Part shown: piece by piece, positions 10,316-19,043 of the stretch
How the letters are laid out: the number at the start of each line of letters is the position of its first letter
Position numbering within the stretch: position 1 is the first letter of the stretch
NCBI RefSeq assembly: GCF_000787395.1
Contig: NZ_JRAA01000003.1
Location: forward strand, 310,001 to 374,000
Reading direction: 5' to 3'
DNA length: 64,000 nucleotides
Source: Solemya velum gill symbiont
GTDB taxonomy: Bacteria; Pseudomonadota; Gammaproteobacteria; Chromatiales; Chromatiaceae
Notes under the pieces: model-generated
What the model saw: only the letters and a program-made list of their open reading frames with translations
What the model was told of the DNA's origin: nothing
The model's database searches: none
Program-made: the position numbers and the translations under genes

Positions 10316-11494
10316 TTAAGCTTGCGAGGCAAGAAATTGTTGAATGAGTGAAGCCAGCGTGTCACACAGCTGGTCAGCTTCTGAATATGTCATTGTCAGA
10401 GGCGGTAGCAGGCGCACGACACGTTCTGCGGTGACGTTGATCAGCAGTTTCTGTTCAAAGGCCATGCGTACCAGTTCGGTGCACGGATGTGCCAGTTCGA
10501 TACCGATCATGCAGCCAAGGTTGCGGATTGCAATGACCGCATCATCACTATCAAGCGCATCAAACAGCTTGTTGCTGATATATTCGCCGAGCTTTTCAGC
10601 ACTTTCTGCAATCGATTCACTCTTCATGACATCGATAACAGCGAGTCCTGCAGCACAGGCCAGCGGATTACCACCGAATGTTGAGCCGTGTGATCCCGGC
10701 GCGAAAAGTTCGGCTGCTTCGCCACGTGCGAGGCAGGCGCCGATGGGCATGCCGTTACCAAGGCCTTTGGCGAGTGTCATGACATCAGGGAGAACTCCTT
10801 CGTGCTGGCATGCAAAGTTGCGACCTGTTCTGCCCATGCCGGTCTGGATCTCGTCTGTCATCATCAGCCATTCGTTGCTGTCACACAGTGCCCGGATTCC
10901 GGACAGGTAACCACTTGGCGGAATGTTAACACCACCTTCACCCTGTACAGGTTCAACCAGTACAGCAACAATATCAGGATTGCCGGAGAGCGCTTCGAGT
11001 GCATCCAGGTCACCGTAGGGGATGCGCACAAAACCTTTCAGCAGTGGTTCAAAACCTGCCTGTACCTTGCGGTTGCCAGTCGCCGTGAGTGTTGCCATGG
11101 TGCGGCCATGAAAACTCTGTTCCATGACAACCGTGGTCGGGTTGCTGATGTTGCGCTTGCTGCCATACAGGCGTGCCAGCTTGATCGCTGCCTCGTTAGC
11201 CTCGGCACCGGAGTTGCTGAAGAAGACGCTGTCCATGCCGCTTAAGGATGTCAACGCATCACCGAGTCGCTCCTGGTTGGCAATACCATAGAGGTTGGAT
11301 GTGTGCATCAGCTGCTTTGACTGTGTGCAGATTGCTTCCGTTACTGCCGGGTGAGCGTGTCCCAGGTTGCATACTGCAACACCGGCAACTGCATCCAGAT
11401 AGCGTTCGCCTTTTGTGTCCCACAGCCACACGCCTTCACCTCGTTCAAAGGTGACAGGCAATGGTGCATAGGTTGTCATAAGGGTCCCTGTCAT
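10316..11494 (-). CDS. argD: Acetylornithine aminotransferase
   Basis: A 392-residue class III aminotransferase making N-acetylornithine in arginine synthesis. Landmarks are the N-terminal LDAVAGVAVCNLGHAHP, FFSNSGAEANEAAIKLAR, the MMTDEIQTGMGRTG acidic loop and the PLP lysine in TLAKGLGNGMPIGA. It is followed by argF. The start is a choice: ATG at 11494 follows GGAGAG at 7 bases, while ATG at 11479 follows AGGGA at 5 bases. The longest frame (ATG at 11518) has no good ribosome binding site. Length and neighbours support ArgD over a GABA or succinylornithine transaminase. Confidence 0.94.
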   Translation of the reverse strand: MTGTLMTTYAPLPVTFERGEGVWLWDTKGERYLDAVAGVAVCNLGHAHPAVTEAICTQSKQLMHTSNLYGIANQERLGDALTSLSGMDSVFFSNSGAEANEAAIKLARLYGSKRNISNPTTVVMEQSFHGRTMATLTATGNRKVQAGFEPLLKGFVRIPYGDLDALEALSGNPDIVAVLVEPVQGEGGVNIPPSGYLSGIRALCDSNEWLMMTDEIQTGMGRTGRNFACQHEGVLPDVMTLAKGLGNGMPIGACLARGEAAELFAPGSHGSTFGGNPLACAAGLAVIDVMKSESIAESAEKLGEYISNKLFDALDSDDAVIAIRNLGCMIGIELAHPCTELVRMAFEQKLLINVTAERVVRLLPPLTMTYSEADQLCDTLASLIQQFLASQA

Positions 11495-11536
11495 TGGTCG
11501 TTCTCTCCGCACCCGCATATATGAGAGTGCATTTAT

Positions 11537-11570
11537 CCGTTTTTCCGCCTTATTTGGCGGGAAAAACCGG
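11537..11570. promoter_or_regulatory. Imperfect inverted repeat in the argD/ppx divergent region
   Basis: CCGTTTTTCCGCC and GGCGGGAAAAACCGG form a long imperfect stem with a short AT-rich loop, placed between the divergent argD and ppx starts. There is no T-tract in either direction, so it looks more like an operator or 5' leader hairpin than a terminator. I could not match it to a known ARG box. Function is inference only. Confidence 0.35.
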
Positions 11571-11684
11571 ACATCTTATTGATTTTTTATTGATTTATCA
11601 ATCGTGCGATTCAACTTTTGCTTAAAGGCGTTAAATCCCGCATCATTGGCCCTGAATGATTATTAATTTTTTGCAGGGCGAATA

Positions 11685-13187
11685 ATGCAACAGGACAAGC
11701 CGGATGTAGTCGCAGCAATCGACCTGGGATCGAACAGCTTCCACATGATTGTCGCGCGTCTCGACGAGACAGGTACGCTGAAGGTTCTCGACAGGCTGCG
11801 TGAGTCAGTACGGCTTGGCGGCGGTCTTACCAAGAAGGGAAAGATCGACAAGAAGACACGTAAACGGGCACTCGATTGCCTTGAGCGTTTTGGTCAGCGC
11901 ATTAGTGACCTGCCGCGTGGTTCGGTGCGCGTGGTGGGAACAAATACACTGCGTGTGGCGAAGAATTCGAGAGCCTTCGTGCAGAAGGCGGAGCACATGC
12001 TGGGCCACGAGATAGAGATCATCTCGGGACAGGAAGAGGCGCGTATTATCTTCCTCGGTGTTGCCCATGGCCGTGCGACTCGAAACGGCAAGCGACTGGT
12101 TGTCGATATTGGTGGCGGTAGTACCGAACTGATTGTCGGTGAAGGAGCCATCAGTGAGATTCGCGAAAGCCTGCATATCGGCTGTGTCAGCGCGAGCCGT
12201 GACTATTTTGAGGATGACAAAATCACAGAGAAGCGCATGGAAAAGGCTGAGATGGCTGCGCGGCTCACAATCTATCCCCATGCACATGAATTCCACAAGA
12301 GCGACTGGCAAGAAGCGGTCGGCTGTTCTGGCACAATCAAGGCGATCAGGAATATCGCCCAGGCAGAAGGCTGGTGTGACAGCGGACTGACACTGGATGC
12401 ACTTTATGAAATGCGCGCTGCCATAATCAAGCAGGGTGATATCAGAAGTCTCAATCTGGCAGAAATGAAAGAGGACAGGAAGCCGGTCCTTCCCGGGGGG
12501 CTGGCAGTGTTGATCGCAGTCTTCGAAGCACTCAATATTTCACATATGCGGGTTTCCGACCTCGCCCTGCGTGAAGGTTTACTTTACGACCTCGTCGGCC
12601 GTATCAACCGCGAAGACGTACGCGATGCAACCGTCGATTCGGCTTTGCAGCGCTGGAGTATCGACAAGTCACATGCAGAAGCCGTTGCAGCTACGGCATT
12701 ACAGCTTTATAGCCAGGTGGCAGATAAATGGAAGTTGAACACTGAGCGAGAGAACATGCTCCGTTGGGCGGCGTTGCTGCACGAAATAGGCCTGCAGGTT
12801 GCACACAGCAGTTTCCAGAAGCATGGTGCCTATATTCTTGCGAATGCCGACCTGCCGGGTTTCTCACGCCCCGAGCAGGAGTTGCTTGCAACCCTGGTTC
12901 TGAATCACCGCAAAAAATTCCGCTTCGACACTTTTCTCGACCTGGTTGAAACTGCGCAGACTGCTGGCTCCAGGCTTTGCGTTATTTTGCGCCTGGCAGC
13001 CCTGCTGCATCGGGGGCGTCCAAGCGAGTCGGGTCCCGATGTGGGTATCGAGGTTGATGGGATGGAAATCAAGTTGAGTTTTCCTGAAGGCTGGCTTGAT
13101 GATCACCCTTTAACCAATGTTGATCTGAAGCGTGAGAAGGGGTACCTGAAACAGGCGGATTACCGATTGGTTTATCAGAAAGCCTGA
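11685..13187 (+). CDS. ppx: Exopolyphosphatase (Ppx/GppA family)
   Basis: A 500-residue phosphatase of the ASKHA fold that releases phosphate from the ends of polyphosphate, or removes the pppGpp gamma phosphate. The first phosphate loop is AIDLGSNSFHMIVARL and the second is VVDIGGGSTELIVGEG. A C-terminal HD-like domain carries LRWAALLHEIGLQVAHSS. Length and the C-terminal region match Ppx. The start ATG follows GCAGGG. The gene is followed by a PPK2 gene, which supports a polyphosphate role over GppA. Confidence 0.93.
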   Translation: MQQDKPDVVAAIDLGSNSFHMIVARLDETGTLKVLDRLRESVRLGGGLTKKGKIDKKTRKRALDCLERFGQRISDLPRGSVRVVGTNTLRVAKNSRAFVQKAEHMLGHEIEIISGQEEARIIFLGVAHGRATRNGKRLVVDIGGGSTELIVGEGAISEIRESLHIGCVSASRDYFEDDKITEKRMEKAEMAARLTIYPHAHEFHKSDWQEAVGCSGTIKAIRNIAQAEGWCDSGLTLDALYEMRAAIIKQGDIRSLNLAEMKEDRKPVLPGGLAVLIAVFEALNISHMRVSDLALREGLLYDLVGRINREDVRDATVDSALQRWSIDKSHAEAVAATALQLYSQVADKWKLNTERENMLRWAALLHEIGLQVAHSSFQKHGAYILANADLPGFSRPEQELLATLVLNHRKKFRFDTFLDLVETAQTAGSRLCVILRLAALLHRGRPSESGPDVGIEVDGMEIKLSFPEGWLDDHPLTNVDLKREKGYLKQADYRLVYQKA

Positions 13188-13270
13188 TCTCGATCAAAAC
13201 AAACAGTTATATATGGGCTATAATAATTCGTTTGACCCCTAGATAATTGACCAAAAAGGAGCGACTTGAG

Positions 13271-14173
13271 ATGTCCAGCAACGTCCCTGATAAAGAACTG
13301 AAAAAGGTGATGGAAAAACTCACCAATCCCAAGAAAGTACTCGAATCACCCAGCGTGATTTCTGGAAAGGAGTTACTCCGGATCAGCTATGAAATGGGTC
13401 AATACCCCTATGCTGAAAAGATGACGACGAAGCAATACGAGCACGAAAAGCACTTGCTGCAGACCGAGTTGCTCAAGGTCCAAGCGTGGGTTAAGGAGTC
13501 GGGTCAGAAGATTCTGGGCGTTTTCGAAGGGCGCGATGCAGCTGGCAAGGGTGGTACCATCAAGCGTTTCATGGAACACCTCAATCCTCGTGCCGCACAC
13601 GTGGTTGCTCTCGAAAAACCAAATGAGAGAGAGATGGGGCAGTGGTATTTTCAACGCTATATAAAACACCTGCCTACCAAGGGTGAAATGGTCTTCTTCG
13701 ACCGTTCCTGGTACAACCGTGCCGGTGTAGAGCGTGTCATGGGCTTCTGTACTGATGAAGAGTACCTTGAGTTCCTGCGCCAGGCACCCCAGATCGAACG
13801 TATGCTGGTGCGTTCAGGCATTATCTTCTACAAGTACTGGTTCTCCGTTACCCAACAGGAGCAGTTGCGCCGTTTTCACTCCCGTCGCCATGACCCGCTG
13901 AAGCATTGGAAACTGAGTCCGATTGATATCCAGTCTCTCGACCGCTGGGGTGAGTACACCGAAGCAAAGAATGCGATGCACTTTTATACAGATACTGCAG
14001 ATGCGCCCTGGACCGTGATCAAGTCGGATGACAAGAAACGTGCACGTCTCGCCTGTATGCGTCACTTTCTGTATAACCTTGATTATCCTGACAAGGACAC
14101 TACCATTGCATGCGCTCCGGACCCCCTTATTTGCGCTTCGGTGAAAGATGCCTACGGCAAAGGGGAGGAGTGA
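13271..14173 (+). CDS. ppk2: Polyphosphate kinase 2
   Basis: A 300-residue PPK2-family kinase that transfers phosphate between polyphosphate and nucleoside diphosphates. Walker A is FEGRDAAGKGGT, Walker B and lid are FFDRSWYNRAGVERV. It is single-domain and of normal length for the short PPK2 type. I chose ATG at 13271 because AAAGGAG lies 9 bases upstream; the longest frame starts 8 codons earlier without such a site. Its stop overlaps the next start by one base (TGATG), so it is coupled to the lysine-rich gene. Whether ADP or AMP is the acceptor cannot be read here. Confidence 0.94.
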   Translation: MSSNVPDKELKKVMEKLTNPKKVLESPSVISGKELLRISYEMGQYPYAEKMTTKQYEHEKHLLQTELLKVQAWVKESGQKILGVFEGRDAAGKGGTIKRFMEHLNPRAAHVVALEKPNEREMGQWYFQRYIKHLPTKGEMVFFDRSWYNRAGVERVMGFCTDEEYLEFLRQAPQIERMLVRSGIIFYKYWFSVTQQEQLRRFHSRRHDPLKHWKLSPIDIQSLDRWGEYTEAKNAMHFYTDTADAPWTVIKSDDKKRARLACMRHFLYNLDYPDKDTTIACAPDPLICASVKDAYGKGEE

Positions 14174-14571
14174 TGGCGAGTGTAAAAAACAGCAGCGCCA
14201 AGAGCCGAAAACGCGTGGTTGAATTACAGTCCGCCATTAAAAAAGCGGAAAAGTCCGCAGAGAAGGCCGGCAAAGCCGCGAAACGCGCATCCCACTCTGC
14301 AAGCAAGGCGAAAAAGGCTCGCCATGAGGCGATTGATGCGATCAAGGAGATGCGCAGCGAAAATCGTGAGACACGGGCGAAACTGGAGAAATATGCCAAG
14401 CAGCGGGCGAAAGATGCCTTGCGCAAGAAAGAGGCAATCAAGAAAGCCAGGAAGGCGCTGAAAAAGAAGTTGAAGAAACAGGCTGAAGCCGACAAAACGA
14501 AGGCAAAAACAAAGAAAGCCAAGGAAAAAGCAAAGAAAAAAGGCAGTAAAAACAAGAAGAGCAAGAAATAG
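14173..14571 (+). CDS. Lysine/alanine-rich basic protein coupled to ppk2
   Basis: A 132-residue protein with about 42 lysines plus many Ala and Arg. Residues 1-90 look helical or coiled-coil (QSAIKKAEKSAEKAGKAAKR), and the last 40 are a nearly pure Lys tail ending in KNKKSKK. It resembles histone H1-like and granule-associated low-complexity proteins in composition only. The start overlaps the ppk2 stop (TGATG) and follows a strong GGGGAGGAG, so it is surely translated with ppk2. I infer that it may bind polyphosphate or be non-enzymatically polyphosphorylated on lysine. DNA binding is an alternative. Confidence 0.72.
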   Translation: MASVKNSSAKSRKRVVELQSAIKKAEKSAEKAGKAAKRASHSASKAKKARHEAIDAIKEMRSENRETRAKLEKYAKQRAKDALRKKEAIKKARKALKKKLKKQAEADKTKAKTKKAKEKAKKKGSKNKKSKK

Positions 14572-14584
14572 GGCGATCTTTGCA

Positions 14585-15865
14585 ATGCAACTTGATCAGG
14601 CCTTGCGTGACTTCGATCGCGATCATCTCTGGCACCCATACACCAGCCTGACGAATCCACTTCCTGTTTACCCCGTCTCATCAGCAGACGGGGTCATGCT
14701 GACATTTGATGACGGGCGCCAGGTCATTGATGGCATGGCCTCGTGGTGGTGTGTCATTCATGGCTATAACCATCCACACCTCAACCAGGCAGCAAAGCAA
14801 CAGATCGATGCCATGTCGCACGTGATGTTCGGCGGGCTTACGCATCAGCCGGCTATCGAGCTTGGACAAAAGCTGGTTGGCATGACGGCAGAGCCACTTG
14901 AGCATGTTTTTCTGACCGATTCCGGCTCAATCTCCGTTGAAGTAGCACTGAAGATGGCGCTGCAATACTGGCAGGGTGTTGGCAAGCCAGACAAACAGCG
15001 TTTTCTCACTGTGCGTGGCGGTTACCATGGTGACACCTTTGGCGCCATGTCTGTGTGTGATCCTGTTGGGGGTATGCACCAGCTGTTTCAGGGCATGTTG
15101 CCGCAGCAGCTGTTTGCGCCTCGACCTGACATTACTCCGGGTGATTCCTGGTCGGATGATGCGATTAGCGATTTTGCTGAATTAATCGACAGGTACAGTG
15201 ATGAAATTGCGGCGGTTATTCTCGAGCCGGTTGTGCAGGGTGCAGGGGGTATGCGTTTTTACCATCCGAACTACCTGCGCAAGATGCGTGAATTGTGTGA
15301 TCGACATGATGTACTACTGATCTTCGATGAGATTGCAACAGGATTTGGCCGTACCGGAAAACTCTTCGCATACGAACATGCAGAGGTGACCCCCGATATT
15401 CTCTGTGTCGGCAAGGCAATCACTGGCGGTTACATGACACTCGCAGCGACCATTGCCACGGACAAGGTGGCGAAAGGTGTTTGCAGTGATGACATGGTCT
15501 TTATGCACGGACCTACCTTCATGGCAAATCCGCTCGCCTGCGCTGTTGCCAATGCCAGTATTGAACTGTTGCTCGAAAGTCCCTGGCAGAGTCGCGTGCA
15601 GTCAATCGAGTCACATTTCAACACTGCACTGGAACCACTCAGGGCACTGGATGCCGTGGCGGATGTGCGCTCACTGGGTGCCATCGGTGTGGTTGAGATG
15701 AAAGAATCGCTAACTGTTTCGGCAGTACAGGAAGCACTGATCGATGAAGGTGTCTGGCTCAGGCCATTTGGAAAACTGCTTTATGCCATGCCTCCCTACG
15801 TGATGGAGCAAGAGCAACTGCATAAGGTGACGGATGCGATGTCCAGAGTAGTAAACAGACTCTAG
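14585..15865 (+). CDS. bioA: Adenosylmethionine-8-amino-7-oxononanoate aminotransferase
   Basis: A 426-residue class III aminotransferase that uses S-adenosylmethionine as amino donor to make diaminopelargonate for biotin. Landmarks are HLWHPYTSL at the start, MASWWCVIHGYNHP, YHGDTFGAMSVCDP, FDEIATGFGRTGKLFAYE and the PLP lysine in VGKAITGGYMTLAAT. It is separated from other bio genes and lies 13 bp after the lysine-rich gene, so it may be read through from ppx-ppk2. Its stop overlaps the tail of the convergent GGDEF-EAL gene. Confidence 0.96.
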   Translation: MQLDQALRDFDRDHLWHPYTSLTNPLPVYPVSSADGVMLTFDDGRQVIDGMASWWCVIHGYNHPHLNQAAKQQIDAMSHVMFGGLTHQPAIELGQKLVGMTAEPLEHVFLTDSGSISVEVALKMALQYWQGVGKPDKQRFLTVRGGYHGDTFGAMSVCDPVGGMHQLFQGMLPQQLFAPRPDITPGDSWSDDAISDFAELIDRYSDEIAAVILEPVVQGAGGMRFYHPNYLRKMRELCDRHDVLLIFDEIATGFGRTGKLFAYEHAEVTPDILCVGKAITGGYMTLAATIATDKVAKGVCSDDMVFMHGPTFMANPLACAVANASIELLLESPWQSRVQSIESHFNTALEPLRALDAVADVRSLGAIGVVEMKESLTVSAVQEALIDEGVWLRPFGKLLYAMPPYVMEQEQLHKVTDAMSRVVNRL

Positions 15866-17769
15866 ATTGATTCTGATACTCTCTGGTATTCAAGCAGGGT
15901 GACCAGTTCCGATACTGGCAGGGGCTTGGAGAACAGGTAACCCTGGGCATAGTGGCAGCCGATGTTTTTCAGATATTCAAACTGTTCCCGGGTTTCCACA
16001 CCTTCAGCCACGATACGCAGTTTATAGATCTCGGCAAGATTCAGAATGATCTCAACCATTTTTCTGCGTGTATCATCTTGACTGAAAATACCGGCGACAA
16101 ATGAACGATCGATCTTCAGACTATTGACCGGATAGTTGATTAACTGACTGAATGCGGTGTAACCGGTACCAAAATCATCAAGCGACAGGGTAATGCCCAG
16201 TTCTCTGAGACGACGGAGTATGTCGACACTTTTGACATTATCTGCAACCAGTGCTGTTTCGGTTATCTCGATTTCAAGATATTTCGGGTTTATGCCATGC
16301 TTTTTGAGTGTTTTTGCAACAATCTGCGGGTATTTGTCTGTATGCAGTTCGGCACCAGACATGTTGACACATAGAACGCCGTCAAATCCAATCTGCTGCA
16401 GGTTTGTTAATTCATGCAGGGCGTTCTCGAGCACCCATTTATCCAGCCATTTGATGCGTCCTTTTGATTCTGCAACAGGAATGAATTCGTCCGGTCCAAT
16501 ACCTTCAAGCGATGGATGGTTACTACGTAACAGGGCCTCAATACCGACAATTTTGAGTGTCTGGCAGTCGTAAATTGGCATGTAGACGAGATGGAAGCTT
16601 TTACTCTCGATTGCCTCGGACAGGCCGCTCTCTATTTTCTGGCTTCTGTAAACAATTTGCGAGATCTCATCGGTGAAAAACTGGAAAGTATTACCACCAG
16701 AACGCTTTGCTTCGTTCATTGCCACTTCAGCGTCCCTTAACAGTGTGGATTCCTCTCCTGATTCATTCTGCGAGACAGCAATCCCGATGCTGGCATGGAT
16801 AGGGTGGACCAGGCCACCTGCTTCAAAACCACCGTCGAACTGCATAAGAATACGTTGTGCGATGGCAGCTGCATCGGCCGGGTGTTTCAGATCCGACAGC
16901 AGGACAACAAACTCATCACCGGCCAGCCTGGCAAGATTCCCGCTTTCACTCTCACCCTCACCATCTCCCTTGGCGACCAGGTCTCTTGTACGTACTGTAT
17001 GTTGCAAACTCTCGGCAAAAGTCACCAGCAGTTGATCACCAGTCTGGTGGCCATAAAGATCATTGACTGTATGGAAGTTGTCGAGGTCGATGTAGAGTAA
17101 ACCGAGATACTGATGTTTGCTGTGGGTTCTTGGCACGATGCGCGCAAGCTTGCGCTTGAAGCTGTTGCGGTTGGGTAGCCCTGTGAGGCCATCATAGTAT
17201 GCCAGTTTGTGCAGATCCTGGTTATGCATTGCCTGAATCGTACGGTAGGCCTGCTGTTCATAATGCAAGCCGATCAGGGAGATGATATAGAGGAGTGTGA
17301 GAGTGACGATAAAACGTGTTGCAGTCGTTTGCGAGTACTCGGCGGTAATGAAGTCAGAGAGCGGAGTAAACAGCAGCAGGGTGCTGATAAGAACGAGAGT
17401 ACCACCAGTAATAGCGGCTGATCGAAATACGTTGACAGAAAGAGTCGTGATAAGAACCGGGTAAATCCACAAGATGCCTGTGTTATCGCGGCCTCCGCTT
17501 ATCAGCAGATAGAGGCAGAAGAAGATGATGATGATATTCAGGCTGGTCATTGCACGGCCTGAATTGTCTGATCGGCGGTAAGTGAGGAATATGAGCAGGA
17601 TGACCAGTGAAAAAGCCAACAGCATTCCACCTAGCCTGTAGTTCTGATCAGCAAGGTTGACGAGGCTGAAAATCAACAGCAGCAGTGCACCTATCGATGA
17701 CAACAACTTCCATAACTGAAAGCGTTTATGGCTGCGGATATCAGGCAGTTCATGACTCAACTTTTTCAC
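15862..17769 (-). CDS. Membrane GGDEF-EAL cyclic-di-GMP protein
   Basis: A 635-residue protein with about six transmembrane helices in the first 170 residues, a GGDEF domain at about 185-365 and an EAL domain at about 380-625. The diguanylate cyclase signature reads AGDEF, a common active variant. An acidic Gly/Glu/Ser insert of about 13 residues precedes it, and no RxxD inhibitory site is visible. The EAL part keeps EALLR, EITE and DDFGTGYTAF, so it is predicted to be a competent phosphodiesterase. No periplasmic sensor domain is evident; the membrane bundle may sense directly. The gene is convergent with bioA. Confidence 0.92.
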   Translation of the reverse strand: MKKLSHELPDIRSHKRFQLWKLLSSIGALLLLIFSLVNLADQNYRLGGMLLAFSLVILLIFLTYRRSDNSGRAMTSLNIIIIFFCLYLLISGGRDNTGILWIYPVLITTLSVNVFRSAAITGGTLVLISTLLLFTPLSDFITAEYSQTTATRFIVTLTLLYIISLIGLHYEQQAYRTIQAMHNQDLHKLAYYDGLTGLPNRNSFKRKLARIVPRTHSKHQYLGLLYIDLDNFHTVNDLYGHQTGDQLLVTFAESLQHTVRTRDLVAKGDGEGESESGNLARLAGDEFVVLLSDLKHPADAAAIAQRILMQFDGGFEAGGLVHPIHASIGIAVSQNESGEESTLLRDAEVAMNEAKRSGGNTFQFFTDEISQIVYRSQKIESGLSEAIESKSFHLVYMPIYDCQTLKIVGIEALLRSNHPSLEGIGPDEFIPVAESKGRIKWLDKWVLENALHELTNLQQIGFDGVLCVNMSGAELHTDKYPQIVAKTLKKHGINPKYLEIEITETALVADNVKSVDILRRLRELGITLSLDDFGTGYTAFSQLINYPVNSLKIDRSFVAGIFSQDDTRRKMVEIILNLAEIYKLRIVAEGVETREQFEYLKNIGCHYAQGYLFSKPLPVSELVTLLEYQRVSESI

Positions 17770-17932
17770 TTTACCTTTCTACAAGGTCCGGTATATGAAA
17801 ATATAACCTTAATTACAGTTGGGAAATAGTTCCCACTAATAAATATGCTTTGATCATAATACCAATCAGCACAAAGGGGAAGCAGTAAACCTGAATAAAA
17901 TTAACGCTTTGAAGTGTTTATTGGAGGGGTTC

Positions 17933-18919
17933 TTAGTTTGGAACTGAATCCATGTAGTCGCGTGCGGGCTGCATGACAGCGCGTCCGGTGGGTGTCAGTT
18001 TTGCATGTTGTTTAACGACACCGTAGCCGTTTTCGAAATTGACTTTGTCAGCCTGCATGTGGCTTGTGGCAAGTTCAAGTTGAGGTTGGGTGAGTTGACC
18101 ACTATTGATCAGCTGCGACATGGCCCAGTGCATGCGGGCAGAGACCCAGGTGGCGTGGTAGATGCCATCCATTGGACGCGGATCAAACCGCAGAGGTGAC
18201 GGGAAAAGTTCATCGTCACTGTTGCTCACGAGCATTTCATCCCTGCAGAAGCCAAACAGCAGCATGTGGGCGCTTTCATGGGCAAGTACCTCGAGCAGGG
18301 CGATTTCATTTTCATGCGCCAGGGCGTTAAGAAATAATCCACCCCACATCATGTAGCTTGATCCGCCATCAAAGCGGTAGTCACTCTCAGAGTCAGGAAC
18401 GACCATGATGATCTGGCTGATAAGCGCATTGATTTCACCGGCAAGTTCGGGAATCGTGCTCTCCATCAACTTCATTGTCTCCCCGAGCCTGGAGGTGAAG
18501 GTTTCGGTTACCTGTTGCGATGGTGCCGTGATTGGGAATTCTGTGTCCGGATCTGAACCCATCAGTTGCTTCATCCTCTCGGCCTGCCTGGCTAGCAGGG
18601 GTGAATCGAGAGGTGCTATTTGTGGTGTGTTCGTGACGGGCTTTTCCTGTAGTAGCTCTGCGAGCAGTCCTTCAGCTTCTGCAAAATTCCCGGCAAGCAG
18701 TATCTTGACCAGTTCGGTGTAAATCGCAAAAGTCGAGGGAGGATATTTCTCCCCCTGTTTCAGTCGAGTTGCGATGTTCTGCAACTGCTCCTCGTTAAAG
18801 CTGATTTGCCCCCTGATCTGATCAGCGATGTGTTCAAGGCTCTCGCCAAGCAGGGTACGCATGCGGTGGTCAATCAGCCTGGCGCGTTGTGCATCTGGTG
18901 CAAATCGAAAATCATTCAT
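17933..18919 (-). CDS. HEXXH-motif protein, putative RiPP peptide-modifying enzyme
   Basis: A 328-residue soluble protein. HESAH is at 214-218 within LLEVLAHESAHMLLFG, and a second conserved block (RFDPRPMDGIYHATWV, 244-258) supplies a likely third metal ligand, H255. This spacing and the DPRP-G-H block resemble the TIGR04267 HEXXH family found beside RiPP precursors, some members of which are 2-oxoglutarate-dependent peptide beta-hydroxylases rather than proteases. It has no signal peptide or membrane segment. It is the last gene of a leftward set of ATP-grasp, peptide and HEXXH, 124 bp after the peptide gene. A metallopeptidase acting on the peptide is the main alternative. Confidence 0.7.
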   Translation of the reverse strand: MNDFRFAPDAQRARLIDHRMRTLLGESLEHIADQIRGQISFNEEQLQNIATRLKQGEKYPPSTFAIYTELVKILLAGNFAEAEGLLAELLQEKPVTNTPQIAPLDSPLLARQAERMKQLMGSDPDTEFPITAPSQQVTETFTSRLGETMKLMESTIPELAGEINALISQIIMVVPDSESDYRFDGGSSYMMWGGLFLNALAHENEIALLEVLAHESAHMLLFGFCRDEMLVSNSDDELFPSPLRFDPRPMDGIYHATWVSARMHWAMSQLINSGQLTQPQLELATSHMQADKVNFENGYGVVKQHAKLTPTGRAVMQPARDYMDSVPN

Positions 18920-18971
18920 GGGAAAGTTGGTCTGCAGGTGGAAGTGAAGTGATGAATAATTCAGAGTAAAG

Positions 18972-19003
18972 CAGCCGGTGATTCAAATTGAATGCACCGG
19001 CTG
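18972..19003 (-). promoter_or_regulatory. Stem-loop between precursor peptide and HEXXH gene
   Basis: CAGCCGGTG and CACCGGCTG are a perfect 9-bp stem with an AT-rich, itself palindromic loop. Read leftward it is followed only by CTTTACTCT, a weak T-run. It lies about 40 bp after the peptide stop. A leaky terminator or mRNA-stabilising hairpin here would raise peptide transcript over the downstream enzyme, as in many RiPP operons. Confidence 0.55.
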
Positions 19004-19043
19004 TTTAGAATGGCTTTTTTGACCAGTTGCTGCCGGTCCTTGA

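Noticed and set aside
14127-14681. 184-codon minus-strand frame opposite the Lys-rich gene
   Set aside because: Phe/Leu/Ser-rich translation is the mirror of a Lys-rich coding strand; the plus-strand gene has the coupled start and strong ribosome binding site.
17933-18919. HEXXH protein as an ordinary secreted zinc protease
   Set aside because: No signal peptide, and the DPRP-G-H block after HEXXH fits the RiPP-associated family better; protease activity on the peptide remains an alternative.
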